Part shown: positions 7,174 through 15,535 of the stretch, in pieces | How positions within the stretch are numbered: position 1 is the stretch's first letter | Layout of the letters: each line of letters opens with the position of its first letter | Origin: Actinomyces urogenitalis DSM 15434 | GTDB taxonomy: Bacteria; Actinomycetota; Actinomycetes; Actinomycetales; Actinomycetaceae | Reading direction: 5' to 3' | Assembly (NCBI RefSeq): GCF_000159035.1 | Contig: NZ_DS999576.1 | Span: 33,148 to 97,147 of the forward strand | DNA length: 64,000 nt | Notes under the pieces: generated by a model | What the model was told of the DNA's origin: nothing | Database searches by the model: none | Seen by the model: the letters and a program-made list of their open reading frames with translations, nothing else | Translations under genes and position numbers: made by a program

Positions 7174-7701
7174 TCAGACCGTCCCGCGAGCGCCCCGCGA
7201 CCATCGGCGGGGACGTGCTGGCTCACTGTGACCGTCTTGCGCGTCCAGGTCGTTGGCAATCTGGTCGAACACACGTTGGACGCGCTCTGCCTCAGCAGCG
7301 TCACGCGCGGCGTCAGACGCCGCCTGTTCGGCGTCAGCGGCCACGAGGTCACCGGCAAGGCAGGACACGAACACGACGCGGCAACCTGAGTGGTCGTCAC
7401 AGGAGGTGGCCCCCTTGCTGACTAGCCAGGAGGTCACGCCACTGATGTAGCGCACACCGGCGAACACCCTCCTTAACTCGCGTTCGGGCAGGTCGAAGGC
7501 GACACGGACCTCGATCACGCTGTCGCCGACGCAGTGCACGTCAGCGAGGTTGGCGCACAGTTGCTCACGGTTGAGGACGTTGTCGAACCACTGGACCCCG
7601 CGCGAGCGGCACCCAACGCGGACCCCCGGCCCCACGGAGAAGGGACCCCCGTTGGGTGTCAGTGCTGAGGAGGGGACTATCACCGAGTAGGCGGGACTCA
7701 C
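7174..7701 (-). CDS. Hypothetical protein, element cargo
   Basis: 175 residues from GTG 7701, overlapping the stop of the upstream gene (GTGA). The longer in-frame extension to 7911 only reads through that gene. The central part, VHCVGDSVIEVRVAFDLP and then FAGVRYISGVTSWLVSKG, looks like a beta-rich domain. It is followed by an Ala/Asp/Glu-rich helix (about residues 115-150) and a basic Arg-rich tail. Five Cys residues do not form an obvious site. I do not recognise the family. Its position near the attR end is where phage satellites often carry cargo such as defence or helper-interference genes; no motif confirms that. Confidence 0.55.
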   Translation of the reverse strand: MSPAYSVIVPSSALTPNGGPFSVGPGVRVGCRSRGVQWFDNVLNREQLCANLADVHCVGDSVIEVRVAFDLPERELRRVFAGVRYISGVTSWLVSKGATSCDDHSGCRVVFVSCLAGDLVAADAEQAASDAARDAAEAERVQRVFDQIANDLDAQDGHSEPARPRRWSRGARGTV

Positions 7702-7997
7702 AGCGCACCCCCGTTCTCCGCAGTGCAGACGCGGGCCCCCAGGTCCTCGGCCGCCGCTCGCAGGGCCGCCATGGCCTCTTCGACGTCGCCACGCGTTGGC
7801 AGGCTCAGTAGGTCGGACACGGTGGGGAGTTGGAGCCTGAGAGTGCCGTCCTCGCCTACCTCTAGGGCGACCCTCAGGTGGTCGGAGTACCTGCCTCGGA
7901 CCGAGGCGCACCCGTAGAGGCGGACGACCCCCCAGTGCTGTCGCTCAGACGTGGGCGGCGTCGGGGTCCCGGCGTGGTCGGGGGAGTGGGTGGGCAT
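7698..7997 (-). CDS. Hypothetical protein, first gene of leftward pair
   Basis: 99 residues from ATG 7997, preceded on its strand by AGAGAGGAC. The N-terminal 20 residues are Pro/Thr/His-rich; then HLRVALEVGEDGTLRLQLPTVSDLLSLPTRGDVEEAMAAL suggests a beta hairpin followed by two helices. No known domain is recognised. It is coupled to the downstream gene by a 4-base overlap. Its promoter must lie between 8000 and 8100, which contains the 19-bp terminal repeat at 8046-8064, so recombination proteins could affect its expression (inference). Confidence 0.55.
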   Translation of the reverse strand: MPTHSPDHAGTPTPPTSERQHWGVVRLYGCASVRGRYSDHLRVALEVGEDGTLRLQLPTVSDLLSLPTRGDVEEAMAALRAAAEDLGARVCTAENGGAL

Positions 7998-8045
7998 GAC
8001 GTGTCCTCTCTGGGAGATGGACTGACGCCGCATGACTCATTTCGC

Positions 8046-8064
8046 TGTCCCCACTGGGACCCCA
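8046..8064 (+). repeat. 19-bp terminal direct repeat, right copy
   Basis: Identical to 593-611. It lies 43 bp inside attR, upstream of the leftward gene pair. See the left copy for interpretation. Confidence 0.6.
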
Positions 8065-8106
8065 TAGGCCCCCATTGAGGGGGTGGATCGTTGGAATTGC
8101 AACGAG

Positions 8107-8123
8107 TGGTGGAGATGGGGGGA
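8107..8123. repeat. attR core repeat within ssrA
   Basis: This is the right copy of the 17-bp att core. It encodes the CCA-terminated acceptor end of tmRNA, so integration left the RNA gene intact. Confidence 0.85.
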
Positions 8124-8477
8124 ATCGAACCCCCGTCCGACGGTGGTGCAACAGGACTTCTCCGGGTGCAGTTCGCTAGCGATTTTCTCAGCCCCGGCGT
8201 CTCACGCGAACAAGGACGCCGACGGGCTCAGTCACCTAAAAGTCCCGAAGCCCCTGATGACGAAGGACCTCAGCAGTGGCTCCCTAGATGACGCCAGGAA
8301 CCGGGGCGGAAGCAGTCCCCGGGCTGACGGACTTCGAGGCTCGCTCAGGCGGCGAGGGCGAAGTCGGTGCGAGTGTTATCGGCACCTATTGGTTCGCACA
8401 GAGCGTTGACGAGATGACTGTGCATCCTCGACCCGCTTCTCCTGAACCCACGACCGTCGTCGAAACCGATCATCCCC
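8107..8477 (-). ncRNA. ssrA: tmRNA
   Basis: The 371-nt RNA rescues stalled ribosomes by trans-translation. The 5' end GGGGATGATCGGTTTCGAC and the 3' end GGTTCGATTCCCCCCATCTCCACCA halves form the tRNA-like domain, with the CCA encoded. The tag frame runs from 8383 to 8348 and reads ADNTRTDFALAA, then TGA at 8347-8345; the C-terminal LAA is the ClpXP degron. The 3' end is the att core of the neighbouring element. The promoter lies between 8478 and 8670, where no gene is seen. Confidence 0.97.
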
Positions 8478-8674
8478 TGTGTAGTTGTCAATGGCCGCCG
8501 TCGAGACGAGGACCGGCAACTGGCCCCGTGGGGCCGGACCGTCATGCTAGCAGCATCGGCACCAAGACAACACACCCTCATCGCGTCGTATTCCTCCGGG
8601 TGCCGCGTGAAGCAGGTCCGCCTGCCCCCGGCCATGACATCATGACCCTGCACTGAAGGATTCAGGAGGAGTCA

Positions 8675-9670
8675 ATGGAGACACGACCGTTTCACGCCCT
8701 GGGCCGCCAGGTCTCCGCGGTAGGGATCGGCACCTGGCAGCTGGGCGCTGACTGGGGCGAGGTAGACCCGGCCGACGCCACCGCCACGCTTGAGGCCGCC
8801 CTGGACAGCGGCGTCACCTTCATCGACACCGCCGACGTCTATGGCGACGGCCGTTCCGAGCGCTTCGTGGGCAGCTTCCTCAAGGACCACCCCGACGCCG
8901 GCCTGACGGTGGTGACCAAGATGGGACGGCGGGTGGCTCAGCTGCCTGAGAACTACACCCGCGACGCCTTCTGGGCCTGGAACGATCGGTCGCGGGAGAA
9001 CCTGGGCGTGGACACCCTGGACCTGGTCCAGCTCCACTGCCCGCCCAGCGAGGTCATCGACGCCGAGCAGACCTGGGACTGGCTGGAGGAGATGGTCGAG
9101 CAGGGGCGTATCCGCGCCTACGGCGTGAGCGTGGAGACCTGCGATCAGGCCCTCTGTGCCATGAGCCGACCTGGCTGCGCCAGCGTCCAGATCATCCTCA
9201 ACGTCCTGCGGCGCAAGCCCCTGGAGGAGGTCCTGCCGACGGCGCAGCGCATGGACACCGCGATCATCGCGCGCGTCCCGCTCGCCTCCGGCCTGCTGTC
9301 CGGCCGCTACACCGAGACCACGACCTTCGCCCCCGCCGATCACCGCAGCTACAACCGTGACGGCTCGGCCTTCGACGTCGGAGAGACCTTCTCCGGCGTC
9401 CCCTACGAGGTCGGTGTCCAGGCTGCTCGCGAGTTCGTGACGTTGTGCTCTGAGCTCGGTCCCCAGGGGGTGAGCCCCGTCCAGGTCGCTCTGCGCTGGA
9501 TCCTGGACCAGGTGGGCGTGACCACCGTGATTCCCGGTGCCCGCAACAGCGCCCAGGCCCGGGCCAACGCCGCTGCCGGCAACCTTGAGCCGCTGTCAGC
9601 GCAGCTGCACACGGCCCTGGAGGAGCTCTACGACCGGCTCATCCGCTCCCACGTGCACGATCGCTGGTAG
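8675..9670 (+). CDS. Aldo/keto reductase
   Basis: 331 residues, a cytosolic NADPH-dependent (beta/alpha)8-barrel oxidoreductase. The catalytic tetrad is visible: Asp51 and Tyr56 in DTADVYGDG, Lys82 in VVTKMG and His121 in VQLHCPP. The C-terminal IPGARNSAQARANAAA is the nucleotide-binding part. The C-terminal region lacks family-specific features, so the substrate is unknown; general-stress AKR5/AKR11-type roles are possible. Start ATG 8675 follows AGGAGGAG. It stands alone between ssrA and a strong bidirectional terminator. Confidence 0.9.
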   Translation: METRPFHALGRQVSAVGIGTWQLGADWGEVDPADATATLEAALDSGVTFIDTADVYGDGRSERFVGSFLKDHPDAGLTVVTKMGRRVAQLPENYTRDAFWAWNDRSRENLGVDTLDLVQLHCPPSEVIDAEQTWDWLEEMVEQGRIRAYGVSVETCDQALCAMSRPGCASVQIILNVLRRKPLEEVLPTAQRMDTAIIARVPLASGLLSGRYTETTTFAPADHRSYNRDGSAFDVGETFSGVPYEVGVQAAREFVTLCSELGPQGVSPVQVALRWILDQVGVTTVIPGARNSAQARANAAAGNLEPLSAQLHTALEELYDRLIRSHVHDRW

Positions 9671-9698
9671 GTGCCTGCGCCGTCGTTTCTGCGACAAC

Positions 9699-9741
9699 GG
9701 GTGCGGCCGGGGAGGACGTACTGTCCTCCCCGGCCGCACCC
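9699..9741. terminator. Bidirectional terminator
   Basis: A 19-bp perfect GC-rich stem with a 5-nt loop lies between the convergent reductase and permease genes. Confidence 0.85.
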
Positions 9742-9760
9742 GCGTCAGGCGGCGCCGGTC

Positions 9761-11737
9761 CTAGTCGAGCTGCTCGAACTTGCGCGACCAGGCGCTACGG
9801 ATCGGGTTCGCGTCAGCCACCATGGCGTCGAAGCGCTCGTCGGCGATGTCGATGACCTCGCCGACGGCGCAGCGGGCCTCGCGGGCCGGCGAGCTCTCCA
9901 CGCGTGCCCAGCCACGGGCCAGCAGCTGGTGGCGGTCGGTCAGGCGCTCCACGCACATGACCAGGGGACGGGAGAACTTCTCCTGGTAGGCCTGGGACAG
10001 GCCGCGAAGCTCGGCCTCCTCGGCGTCGTTGAAGGAGCCCAGCGCGAGTGAGGCGGTGTCGAGCTCGGCCTGGGTGTTGCCGTCCTCGCCCAGCAGGAGC
10101 TCGGTGATGTCGGCGTAGCCGCGGATGAGGGCCTCCTGCTCCTGCGGCTGGGCGGACAGGACCTCGTCCTCAAAGGCCTGGCGCAGTGCGGCGGTCGAGG
10201 CGAAGGGGCGGTGCTCCCACGCGCGCTCGGCCGGCCAGGTGGCGTCGGCGTAGAGGCGCGAGAAGACCTCAACGAACTGCTCGCGCTCCATCTCGTTGAC
10301 CTCGTCCAGGCCCACCGCCCGGCCGTGGACGAGTGCGACGTCGGCCCCGTCCTGACGGTCCAGGTGGAAGAACAGCAGGTTGAGGATGACGGCGGTCAGC
10401 GCACCGATCGTCACGCCCGAGCCGAAGAGGATGGCCAGCCAGCTAGGCATCATCGAGGCGATATCGGGCTTGAAGGTCACCAGCAGCGCCAGCCCCATCG
10501 AGGTCGAGACGATGACGGCGTTGCGGTTGTCATGCATGTCAACCTTGCCGAGGGTCTGGATACCCACCACTGCCACCGAGGCGAACATCGCCAGGGAGGC
10601 TCCGCCGATGACGGGGGAGGGGATGGCGGCGACGACGGCAGCGGCCTTGGGCAGCAGGCCCAGCACGATCATGATGACGCCGGCGCAGGTGACCACCCAG
10701 CGTGAGCGCACCCGCGTCAGGCGCACCAGACCGACGTTCTGGGCGAAGCAGGTGTAGGGGAAGGAGTTGAGCACCCCGCCCAGCATCGTCGACAGGCCAT
10801 CAGCGCGCAGGGCGTTGGCCACGTGCGTGGGCGTGATGCGCTTGCCGACGACCTCGCCGGTGGCGAAGACGTCACCAGTGGTCTCCACCGCCGTGACAGC
10901 CATGACGATGAGCATGGAGACGATGCCGGTGACGGTGAAGGTGGGGATGCCGAAGTAGAAGGGCGTGGTGATGCCGACCACGGCCGCCTCGCCCACGCCG
11001 GAGAAGTCAGTGTCACCCAGGACCCAGGCCAGGCCCGTGGCCACCACGAGGCCAATGAGAACCGAGATCGTGGACATGAAGCCCTTGAAGACGCGCTGGA
11101 CGAGCACGATGAGGGCGATGGTGAGCATGGCGTAGCCCAGGCCTCGCAGGGTGGGGCCGGCAGGGTCCGCCCCCGCGGCGCTGGCCTGGGTACCCCAGGC
11201 GACGATGTCCCCGGCGGACACGCTCATCAGCGTGGTGCCCATGACCGTCAGGAGCGTGCCGGTGACTACCGGCGGGAAGAAACGCAGCAGGCGGGCAAAC
11301 CACGGCGCAACGAGGAAGGTGGCGAGACCGGCAGCGATGATCGAGCCGTACATCGCCGTCAGCCCCTGCGTGCCACCGGCACCGCCTGAGGCTGCCAGGC
11401 CGATGGCGATGAGCGGCGAGACCGCGGTAAAGGTCACACCCTGGATGAGGGGCAGGCGTACACCAATCTTCGGTCCCAGGCCGGCGGACTGGATGATCGT
11501 GGCAATACCGCAGGTCAGGAGATCGGCGTTGATGAGGTGGACGGTGGTGGCCGCGTCCAGGTTCAGCCCGGAGGCGATGACCAGGGGGACGACGACGGCG
11601 CCCGCGTAGAAGGCCAGGACGTGCTGGACCCCGAGGACGGCAAGGCGCCCGAAGGGAGGAACGGCGTCAACAGGGTCCTTGGGGCGAGGGGAGGAGGAGA
11701 CAGGATCAGCGACACTGGGAGGCTGGCCGTAGGACAT
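9761..11737 (-). CDS. NCS2 purine permease fused to UraD-like domain
   Basis: 658 residues. Residues about 25-465 form a xanthine/uric-acid type NCS2 transporter with about 12-14 membrane helices; QHVLAFYAGAVVVPL, QGVTFTAVSP and ATGEVVGKR fit the family. Residues about 485-655 resemble OHCU decarboxylase (UraD), the last step from urate to allantoin: RPFASTAALRQAF, then a DAEEAELRGL helix and YQEKFSRPLV. The family's catalytic HPDL is replaced by GYADI, so the His is missing and decarboxylase activity is doubtful. Purine or urate uptake is likely; the tail may be regulatory. No urate oxidase neighbour is seen. Confidence 0.85.
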   Translation of the reverse strand: MSYGQPPSVADPVSSSPRPKDPVDAVPPFGRLAVLGVQHVLAFYAGAVVVPLVIASGLNLDAATTVHLINADLLTCGIATIIQSAGLGPKIGVRLPLIQGVTFTAVSPLIAIGLAASGGAGGTQGLTAMYGSIIAAGLATFLVAPWFARLLRFFPPVVTGTLLTVMGTTLMSVSAGDIVAWGTQASAAGADPAGPTLRGLGYAMLTIALIVLVQRVFKGFMSTISVLIGLVVATGLAWVLGDTDFSGVGEAAVVGITTPFYFGIPTFTVTGIVSMLIVMAVTAVETTGDVFATGEVVGKRITPTHVANALRADGLSTMLGGVLNSFPYTCFAQNVGLVRLTRVRSRWVVTCAGVIMIVLGLLPKAAAVVAAIPSPVIGGASLAMFASVAVVGIQTLGKVDMHDNRNAVIVSTSMGLALLVTFKPDIASMMPSWLAILFGSGVTIGALTAVILNLLFFHLDRQDGADVALVHGRAVGLDEVNEMEREQFVEVFSRLYADATWPAERAWEHRPFASTAALRQAFEDEVLSAQPQEQEALIRGYADITELLLGEDGNTQAELDTASLALGSFNDAEEAELRGLSQAYQEKFSRPLVMCVERLTDRHQLLARGWARVESSPAREARCAVGEVIDIADERFDAMVADANPIRSAWSRKFEQLD

Positions 11738-11883
11738 ACGAAAGGGACTCTCCTAGGATGGGACGGACATGCCGGGGCGCCTTGAGAGCCCGTTGCGTGC
11801 GCTCCCACCATGGGGAGGACAGCGCGCGGCGCGGGAGACGACGTCTGCGACCCGGCGGCCACCATGCTACTGAAGGAACGCCG

Positions 11884-12978
11884 ATGTCTGCCCTTCCTCC
11901 TGTGCGTCCCGCCTATGACCCACACACTCAGGTGGTTCTTGATGCGCTGGACGCTGCTGGTCTCGACCTTCCCCTGAACGAGGAGACCTTGCCTGCCTGG
12001 CGCAGGCCGGTCGAGGTCACGCGCCAGCGTCTGCTGGACCAGCACCCGGACCTGGTGGTGAGCGAGAGTGAGATCAGTCGCGAGGACGGCTCGGCGATGA
12101 CGCTCGCCGTCGTCCGCACAGGCCAGGACGCTCCGGTCCGTCCTGACGAGGCGGGAGCGGGTGCGCCGCTGTTCCTTTCGCTGCACGGCGGGGGACGGGT
12201 GGTGGGCAACCGGTACGACGACGTCGTACGTTGCGTGCCGTGGATGCGGCGGTGGGGAGGGGTGATCGTCTCCCCGGAGTACCGGTTGGCTCCTGAGCAC
12301 CCCTCGCCCGCGGCGACGCGGGACTGCGTGAGTGCGTTGCGGTGGGCGCATGTGCATGCTGAGGAGCTGGGCTGTGATCCGCAGCGGATCATCGTCACCG
12401 GTCCGAGCGCTGGGGGAGGACTGGGCATGTGCCTCGCGCTCGCCGGCCGCCAGCCGGGCGGACCTCGTGCGCTGGGTTATCTCCTGGATTATCCCATGCT
12501 CGACGACCGCACCGGGATGCAGGACCCCGACGGCGTCGTCCGGCCTTCCTCTGCGGCGCAGTACCCGCAGGACGGGCGCTGGCCGGCGTCCTGGAACAAC
12601 TGGGCGTGGGACCAGGTCCTTGGCGAGCGGAGAGGAGGCACGAAGGTGACTGAGGAGGACGCCGCCTCCCGCGCCCGCGACCTTGGCGGGATGGGCGCTG
12701 TCTTCCTCTCCGTGGCCTCTGCGGAGGTCTTCCGTGACGAGGTCGTGGAGATGGCGAGCAGGATCTGGCGCGACGGCGGAGACTGCGAACTGCACGTCTA
12801 TCCCGGCGGGACCCATGCCATGGAGGTGGTGTGCAGCACCTGGTTGGCGCGTGACCTGGAGCAGGCACGTCAGTCCTGGCTGGCGCGTCTCCTTCAGCCG
12901 CAAGACCCGGCCGAGAACCTGCGGCGGGTCATCGCCAACGGCACCTACCCGGGCCTGCTAGAGCCTGCAGCGCACTGA
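11884..12978 (+). CDS. Alpha/beta hydrolase, HSL family
   Basis: 364 residues. An oxyanion HGGG motif near 101, the nucleophile Ser in GPSAGGG near 180, and the late Asp (VFRDE) and His (GGTHAME, near 319) make the hormone-sensitive-lipase type fold-3 catalytic triad. No signal peptide is present, so it is cytosolic. The substrate is a small ester, not predictable here. ATG 11884 with GAAGGA upstream is chosen; the frame is open to 11758 without support. It is divergent from the permease and convergent with the GntR regulator. Confidence 0.85.
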   Translation: MSALPPVRPAYDPHTQVVLDALDAAGLDLPLNEETLPAWRRPVEVTRQRLLDQHPDLVVSESEISREDGSAMTLAVVRTGQDAPVRPDEAGAGAPLFLSLHGGGRVVGNRYDDVVRCVPWMRRWGGVIVSPEYRLAPEHPSPAATRDCVSALRWAHVHAEELGCDPQRIIVTGPSAGGGLGMCLALAGRQPGGPRALGYLLDYPMLDDRTGMQDPDGVVRPSSAAQYPQDGRWPASWNNWAWDQVLGERRGGTKVTEEDAASRARDLGGMGAVFLSVASAEVFRDEVVEMASRIWRDGGDCELHVYPGGTHAMEVVCSTWLARDLEQARQSWLARLLQPQDPAENLRRVIANGTYPGLLEPAAH

Positions 12979-13010
12979 GGCAGGGTGCCCGGGAGCACGC
13001 CGCCCGCCGT

Positions 13011-13775
13011 TCAGCGGCCAACTGAGGCTAGGAGCGGGCGGTAGTGGGACTTGATTGCTACCAGGTAGGAGTCGGTGTCTCCAGCCTGCGCGGTCCGCAG
13101 CATCTGGCGGTGCGAGGTGGCGGTGTCCAGGATGTCCTTGGGTTCCGGGGCTCGCAGAAGCGGGATGAGCAGGACGTGGACGGCCCACAGTGCGTCGGTC
13201 AGGTGCCGGTAGAGCGGGTTGTCCAGCCGCGCCAGCAGCTGGGAGTGGAAGGCGCGGTCCTGCTCGGGGAATGGCTGTCCCCGGCGCGCCAGCTCCTCCA
13301 TCTCCTCCACCGTTGCCTCGATCTGGGGGTCCTGGTGTCCTTTCCACGCGCGGACCACCTCGGGGGCCAGGGCAGTATCGAGCGTCGCGCGTAGCTCGAC
13401 GACGTTGAGCAGGCCCTGGTAGCCCTTGTCACGGTTGAGCAGGCCGCGGAAGACGAGCGACTCCACCATGGGACGCATCGAGGCCTGGCCGACGAAGGTT
13501 CCATGACCGTGGCGGACCTCGACGATGTCGAGGGCGACGAGGGTGCGCACTGCCTCGCGTACTGACGAGCGGGAGACGCCCAGGTCCTCGCACAGCTGGG
13601 ACTCGGTGGGCAGCGGGTCCCCGGGCTGGAGGTGCGCCTGGATGATGTAGTCCTTGATCGCCTGCATGGTGAGCGTCGCCTGAGTGGTTGGGGCTGGGCT
13701 CAAGGACGGATAGGCGCTGCGTAGGTCGGATGAGACCGTGGTGGTGCCGCGCGCGGAGGGCCTTGCGATTGTCAT
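13011..13775 (-). CDS. FadR-type GntR regulator (NanR-like)
   Basis: 254 residues. Residues about 35-100 form the winged HTH (PLPTESQLCEDLGVSRSSVREAVRTL, then GHGTFV). Residues about 115-240 form the helical FCD effector domain with its metal-ligand His pattern (FHSQL, TSHRQML, SHY). It is transcribed away from the sialic-acid cluster and shares its intergenic region with the binding-protein gene, where an operator-like dyad lies at 13833-13850. It is therefore the probable repressor of the nan genes, answering sialic acid or a derivative (inferred). Confidence 0.85.
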   Translation of the reverse strand: MTIARPSARGTTTVSSDLRSAYPSLSPAPTTQATLTMQAIKDYIIQAHLQPGDPLPTESQLCEDLGVSRSSVREAVRTLVALDIVEVRHGHGTFVGQASMRPMVESLVFRGLLNRDKGYQGLLNVVELRATLDTALAPEVVRAWKGHQDPQIEATVEEMEELARRGQPFPEQDRAFHSQLLARLDNPLYRHLTDALWAVHVLLIPLLRAPEPKDILDTATSHRQMLRTAQAGDTDSYLVAIKSHYRPLLASVGR

Positions 13776-13793
13776 GGCTCTATTGTCCTTGCC

Positions 13794-13822
13794 TTGGACT
13801 CTGGGGTGGTCTGTGTTACTGT
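13794..13822 (+). promoter_or_regulatory. Promoter of the binding-protein gene
   Basis: TTGGAC (13794-13799) and TACTGT (13817-13822) are separated by 17 bp, 50 bp before the ATG. The operator-like site lies just downstream. Confidence 0.5.
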
Positions 13823-13832
13823 CATTCTACCA

Positions 13833-13850
13833 ACGTCAGACAACAGACGT
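13833..13850 (-). promoter_or_regulatory. Predicted NanR operator 1
   Basis: The minus strand reads ACGTCTGTTGTCTGACGT, a dyad with ACGTC/GACGT ends. It aligns with 15397-15414 and 25561-25578 (consensus ACRTCTGWTGTC, then TGAYG). Confidence 0.55.
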
Positions 13851-13871
13851 CCGACCTTCAAGAGTGCTTCA

Positions 13872-15290
13872 ATGGCGATCCCGACTCCCCGTCCTTCCCG
13901 CCGCGGTTTTCTTCAGCTGACCTCGACGCTCGGTGTGGCCGCAGGCCTGGCCGCCGCGCTGTCGGCCTGCGGTGGCTCCGGCTCCGCGTCCTCCGGTGCG
14001 AGCAGCGCGGCCACGGAGGAGCAGTCCTCCTCCGCCCAGGCCAATCCGGACGGTGTCATCAAGGCGGGAATCTCCTACGAGCTGGGCACGAACGGTTACG
14101 ACCCCATGACGACCACCGCCGCCCTGACTGTGGCGGCGAACTGGCACACCATGGAAGGACTCACCGAGCTCCACCCTGCCACGCGCGAGGTCTATGCCGC
14201 CCTTGGTGCGGACCTGCCGACCAAGGTAGATGACACCACCTACGAGGTCGCCTTGCGTGAGGGGGCCGTCTTCACGGACGGCAACCCGGTGACCGCCGAC
14301 GACGTCGTCTTCTCCTTCGAACGCGTCCTCAACCCGGACAACAACTCACTCTACGCCCAGTTCATCTCCTTCGTTGACTCTGTCAGTGCGAAGGATGACA
14401 AGACGGTGACGATTAAGACGAAGTTCCCCTACTTTCTGGTGGCGGAGCGCATCAGCGTCGTCAAGGTGGTCCCCAAGGCTGCGGCCGAGGCAGACGCGGC
14501 AGCCTTTGACATGAGCCCGATCGGTACCGGTCCCTACAAGATGACGGACAACGGCGCGGGTTCGCAGAAGATCGTCTTTGAGCGCAATGACTCCTACTCC
14601 GGTCCGCGCCCTGCCCTGGCCAAGTCCATGGAGTGGCAGATCCTCCCCGATGACACCACGCGGACCAACGCCATCACCTCCGGTACTGTCCAGGCGATCG
14701 ACGCAGTGCCCGTGGCCAACCTGGCCACGATGCAGGCCCCGATCCAGGTGGCGGCCCAGCAGGGCTTCTCGCTGCTGTTCGTCATGTTCAACAATTCGGT
14801 GTTCTCGGACGTCAAGGCTCGCCAGGCCGTCATGTACGCCCTGGACTACGCCAAGATCTGCGAGACGGGCATGGGTACGCTGGCGACGCCGGCTACCTGC
14901 TTCGTCCAGGAGGACCACCCTGCCTACAAGAAGGCGTCGACGGTCTACACCTACGACGCTGAGAAGGCCAAGTCGCTGCTCGCCGAGGCTGGGATTACGA
15001 CGATCAACCTCCTGTGCACCGACCACGGCTGGTTCGCCTCGGCTCGTCCGATCATTCGGGAGAACCTGGAGGCTCTGGGCGTCACGGTCAACTACGACGA
15101 GAAGAAGTCTTCCGACGTCTACTCCTTCATTGACTCCAATGAGGGGACGTGGGACGTGGTGGTTGCTCCAGGCGACCCTTCGGTCTTCGGAAACGACGCT
15201 GACCGACTTCAAGCCGATCGCACTGACGGGCCTGTCCTTCGTCGACGTCGGCTCGACCCAGGCCTGAGCCTGACGAGCCCTCTCGGCTGA
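13872..15290 (+). pseudogene. Oligopeptide-type solute-binding protein, frameshifted
   Basis: The gene begins at ATG 13872 with a Tat-like lipoprotein signal (RRGFLQL, lipobox LSAC). It continues as an SBP_bac_5 protein of the DppA/SatA kind to about residue 441 (GDPSVFGNDAD). The remaining residues in this frame, rich in Arg, are nonsense. The +1 frame supplies a typical family C-terminus, TDFKPIALTGLSFVDVGS, ending at 15267. About 90-100 residues between are absent. An out-of-frame internal deletion is the simplest reading, unless it is an assembly error. The intact gene would have captured sialic acid for the adjacent permeases. Confidence 0.75.
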
Positions 15291-15319
15291 GGCAGGGCGT
15301 CGTCGTCCTTGCCGTGATG

Positions 15320-15353
15320 CTGGGCCCCGCAGCCTGTGTGCTGCGGGGCCCAG
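15320..15353 (+). terminator. Terminator after the binding-protein gene
   Basis: A 13-bp perfect stem (CTGGGCCCCGCAG and its complement) has an 8-nt loop. Confidence 0.75.
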
Positions 15354-15396
15354 TGTCGTCAGTGGACGCGGTTGCCTCGCGGCGAGTCCCCACTTG

Positions 15397-15414
15397 CCAT
15401 CAGACATCAGATGT
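15397..15414 (-). promoter_or_regulatory. Predicted NanR operator 2
   Basis: The minus strand reads ACATCTGATGTCTGATGG. The inner GACAT-CAG-ATGTC dyad spans 15403-15415. It lies 120 bp before the permease operon, after the terminator, so the permeases probably have their own regulated promoter. Confidence 0.55.
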
Positions 15415-15535
15415 CAGACAATAAGGCGGTGGCCGACACTGTCGCCGGCCCTCTCGCACGTGGCAGCGCCATTGTGCCGACATGACGTCGGCCGGCTCTG
15501 CGCGGCGCGGGACGCACAAGCAAAGGAGCGTCCCA

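Larger units (their letters stand above)
434..8123. mobile_element. ssrA-integrated element (satellite-like)
   Basis: A 7.69-kb segment is bounded by the identical 17-mer TGGTGGAGATGGGGGGA at 434-450 and 8107-8123. The right copy is the 3' end of the tmRNA gene, the classic target of tyrosine recombinases. Inside are an integrase beside the left end, an excisionase-like HTH, a DUF3631 ATPase, several small overlapping genes, an HTH gene and two leftward unknown genes. No portal, capsid, terminase, tail, relaxase or FtsK/TraB gene is present. The content fits a phage satellite or a minimal integrative element; the helper and the mode of transfer are unknown. Confidence 0.85.

Noticed and set aside
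8083-8653. Protein-coding ORFs over the tmRNA locus
   Set aside because: The tmRNA 5' and 3' ends, tag peptide and encoded CCA explain the sequence; the ORFs are chance frames.
13872-15290. Programmed frameshift in the binding-protein gene
   Set aside because: No slippery heptamer is seen, and a simple shift cannot restore the roughly 90 missing residues.
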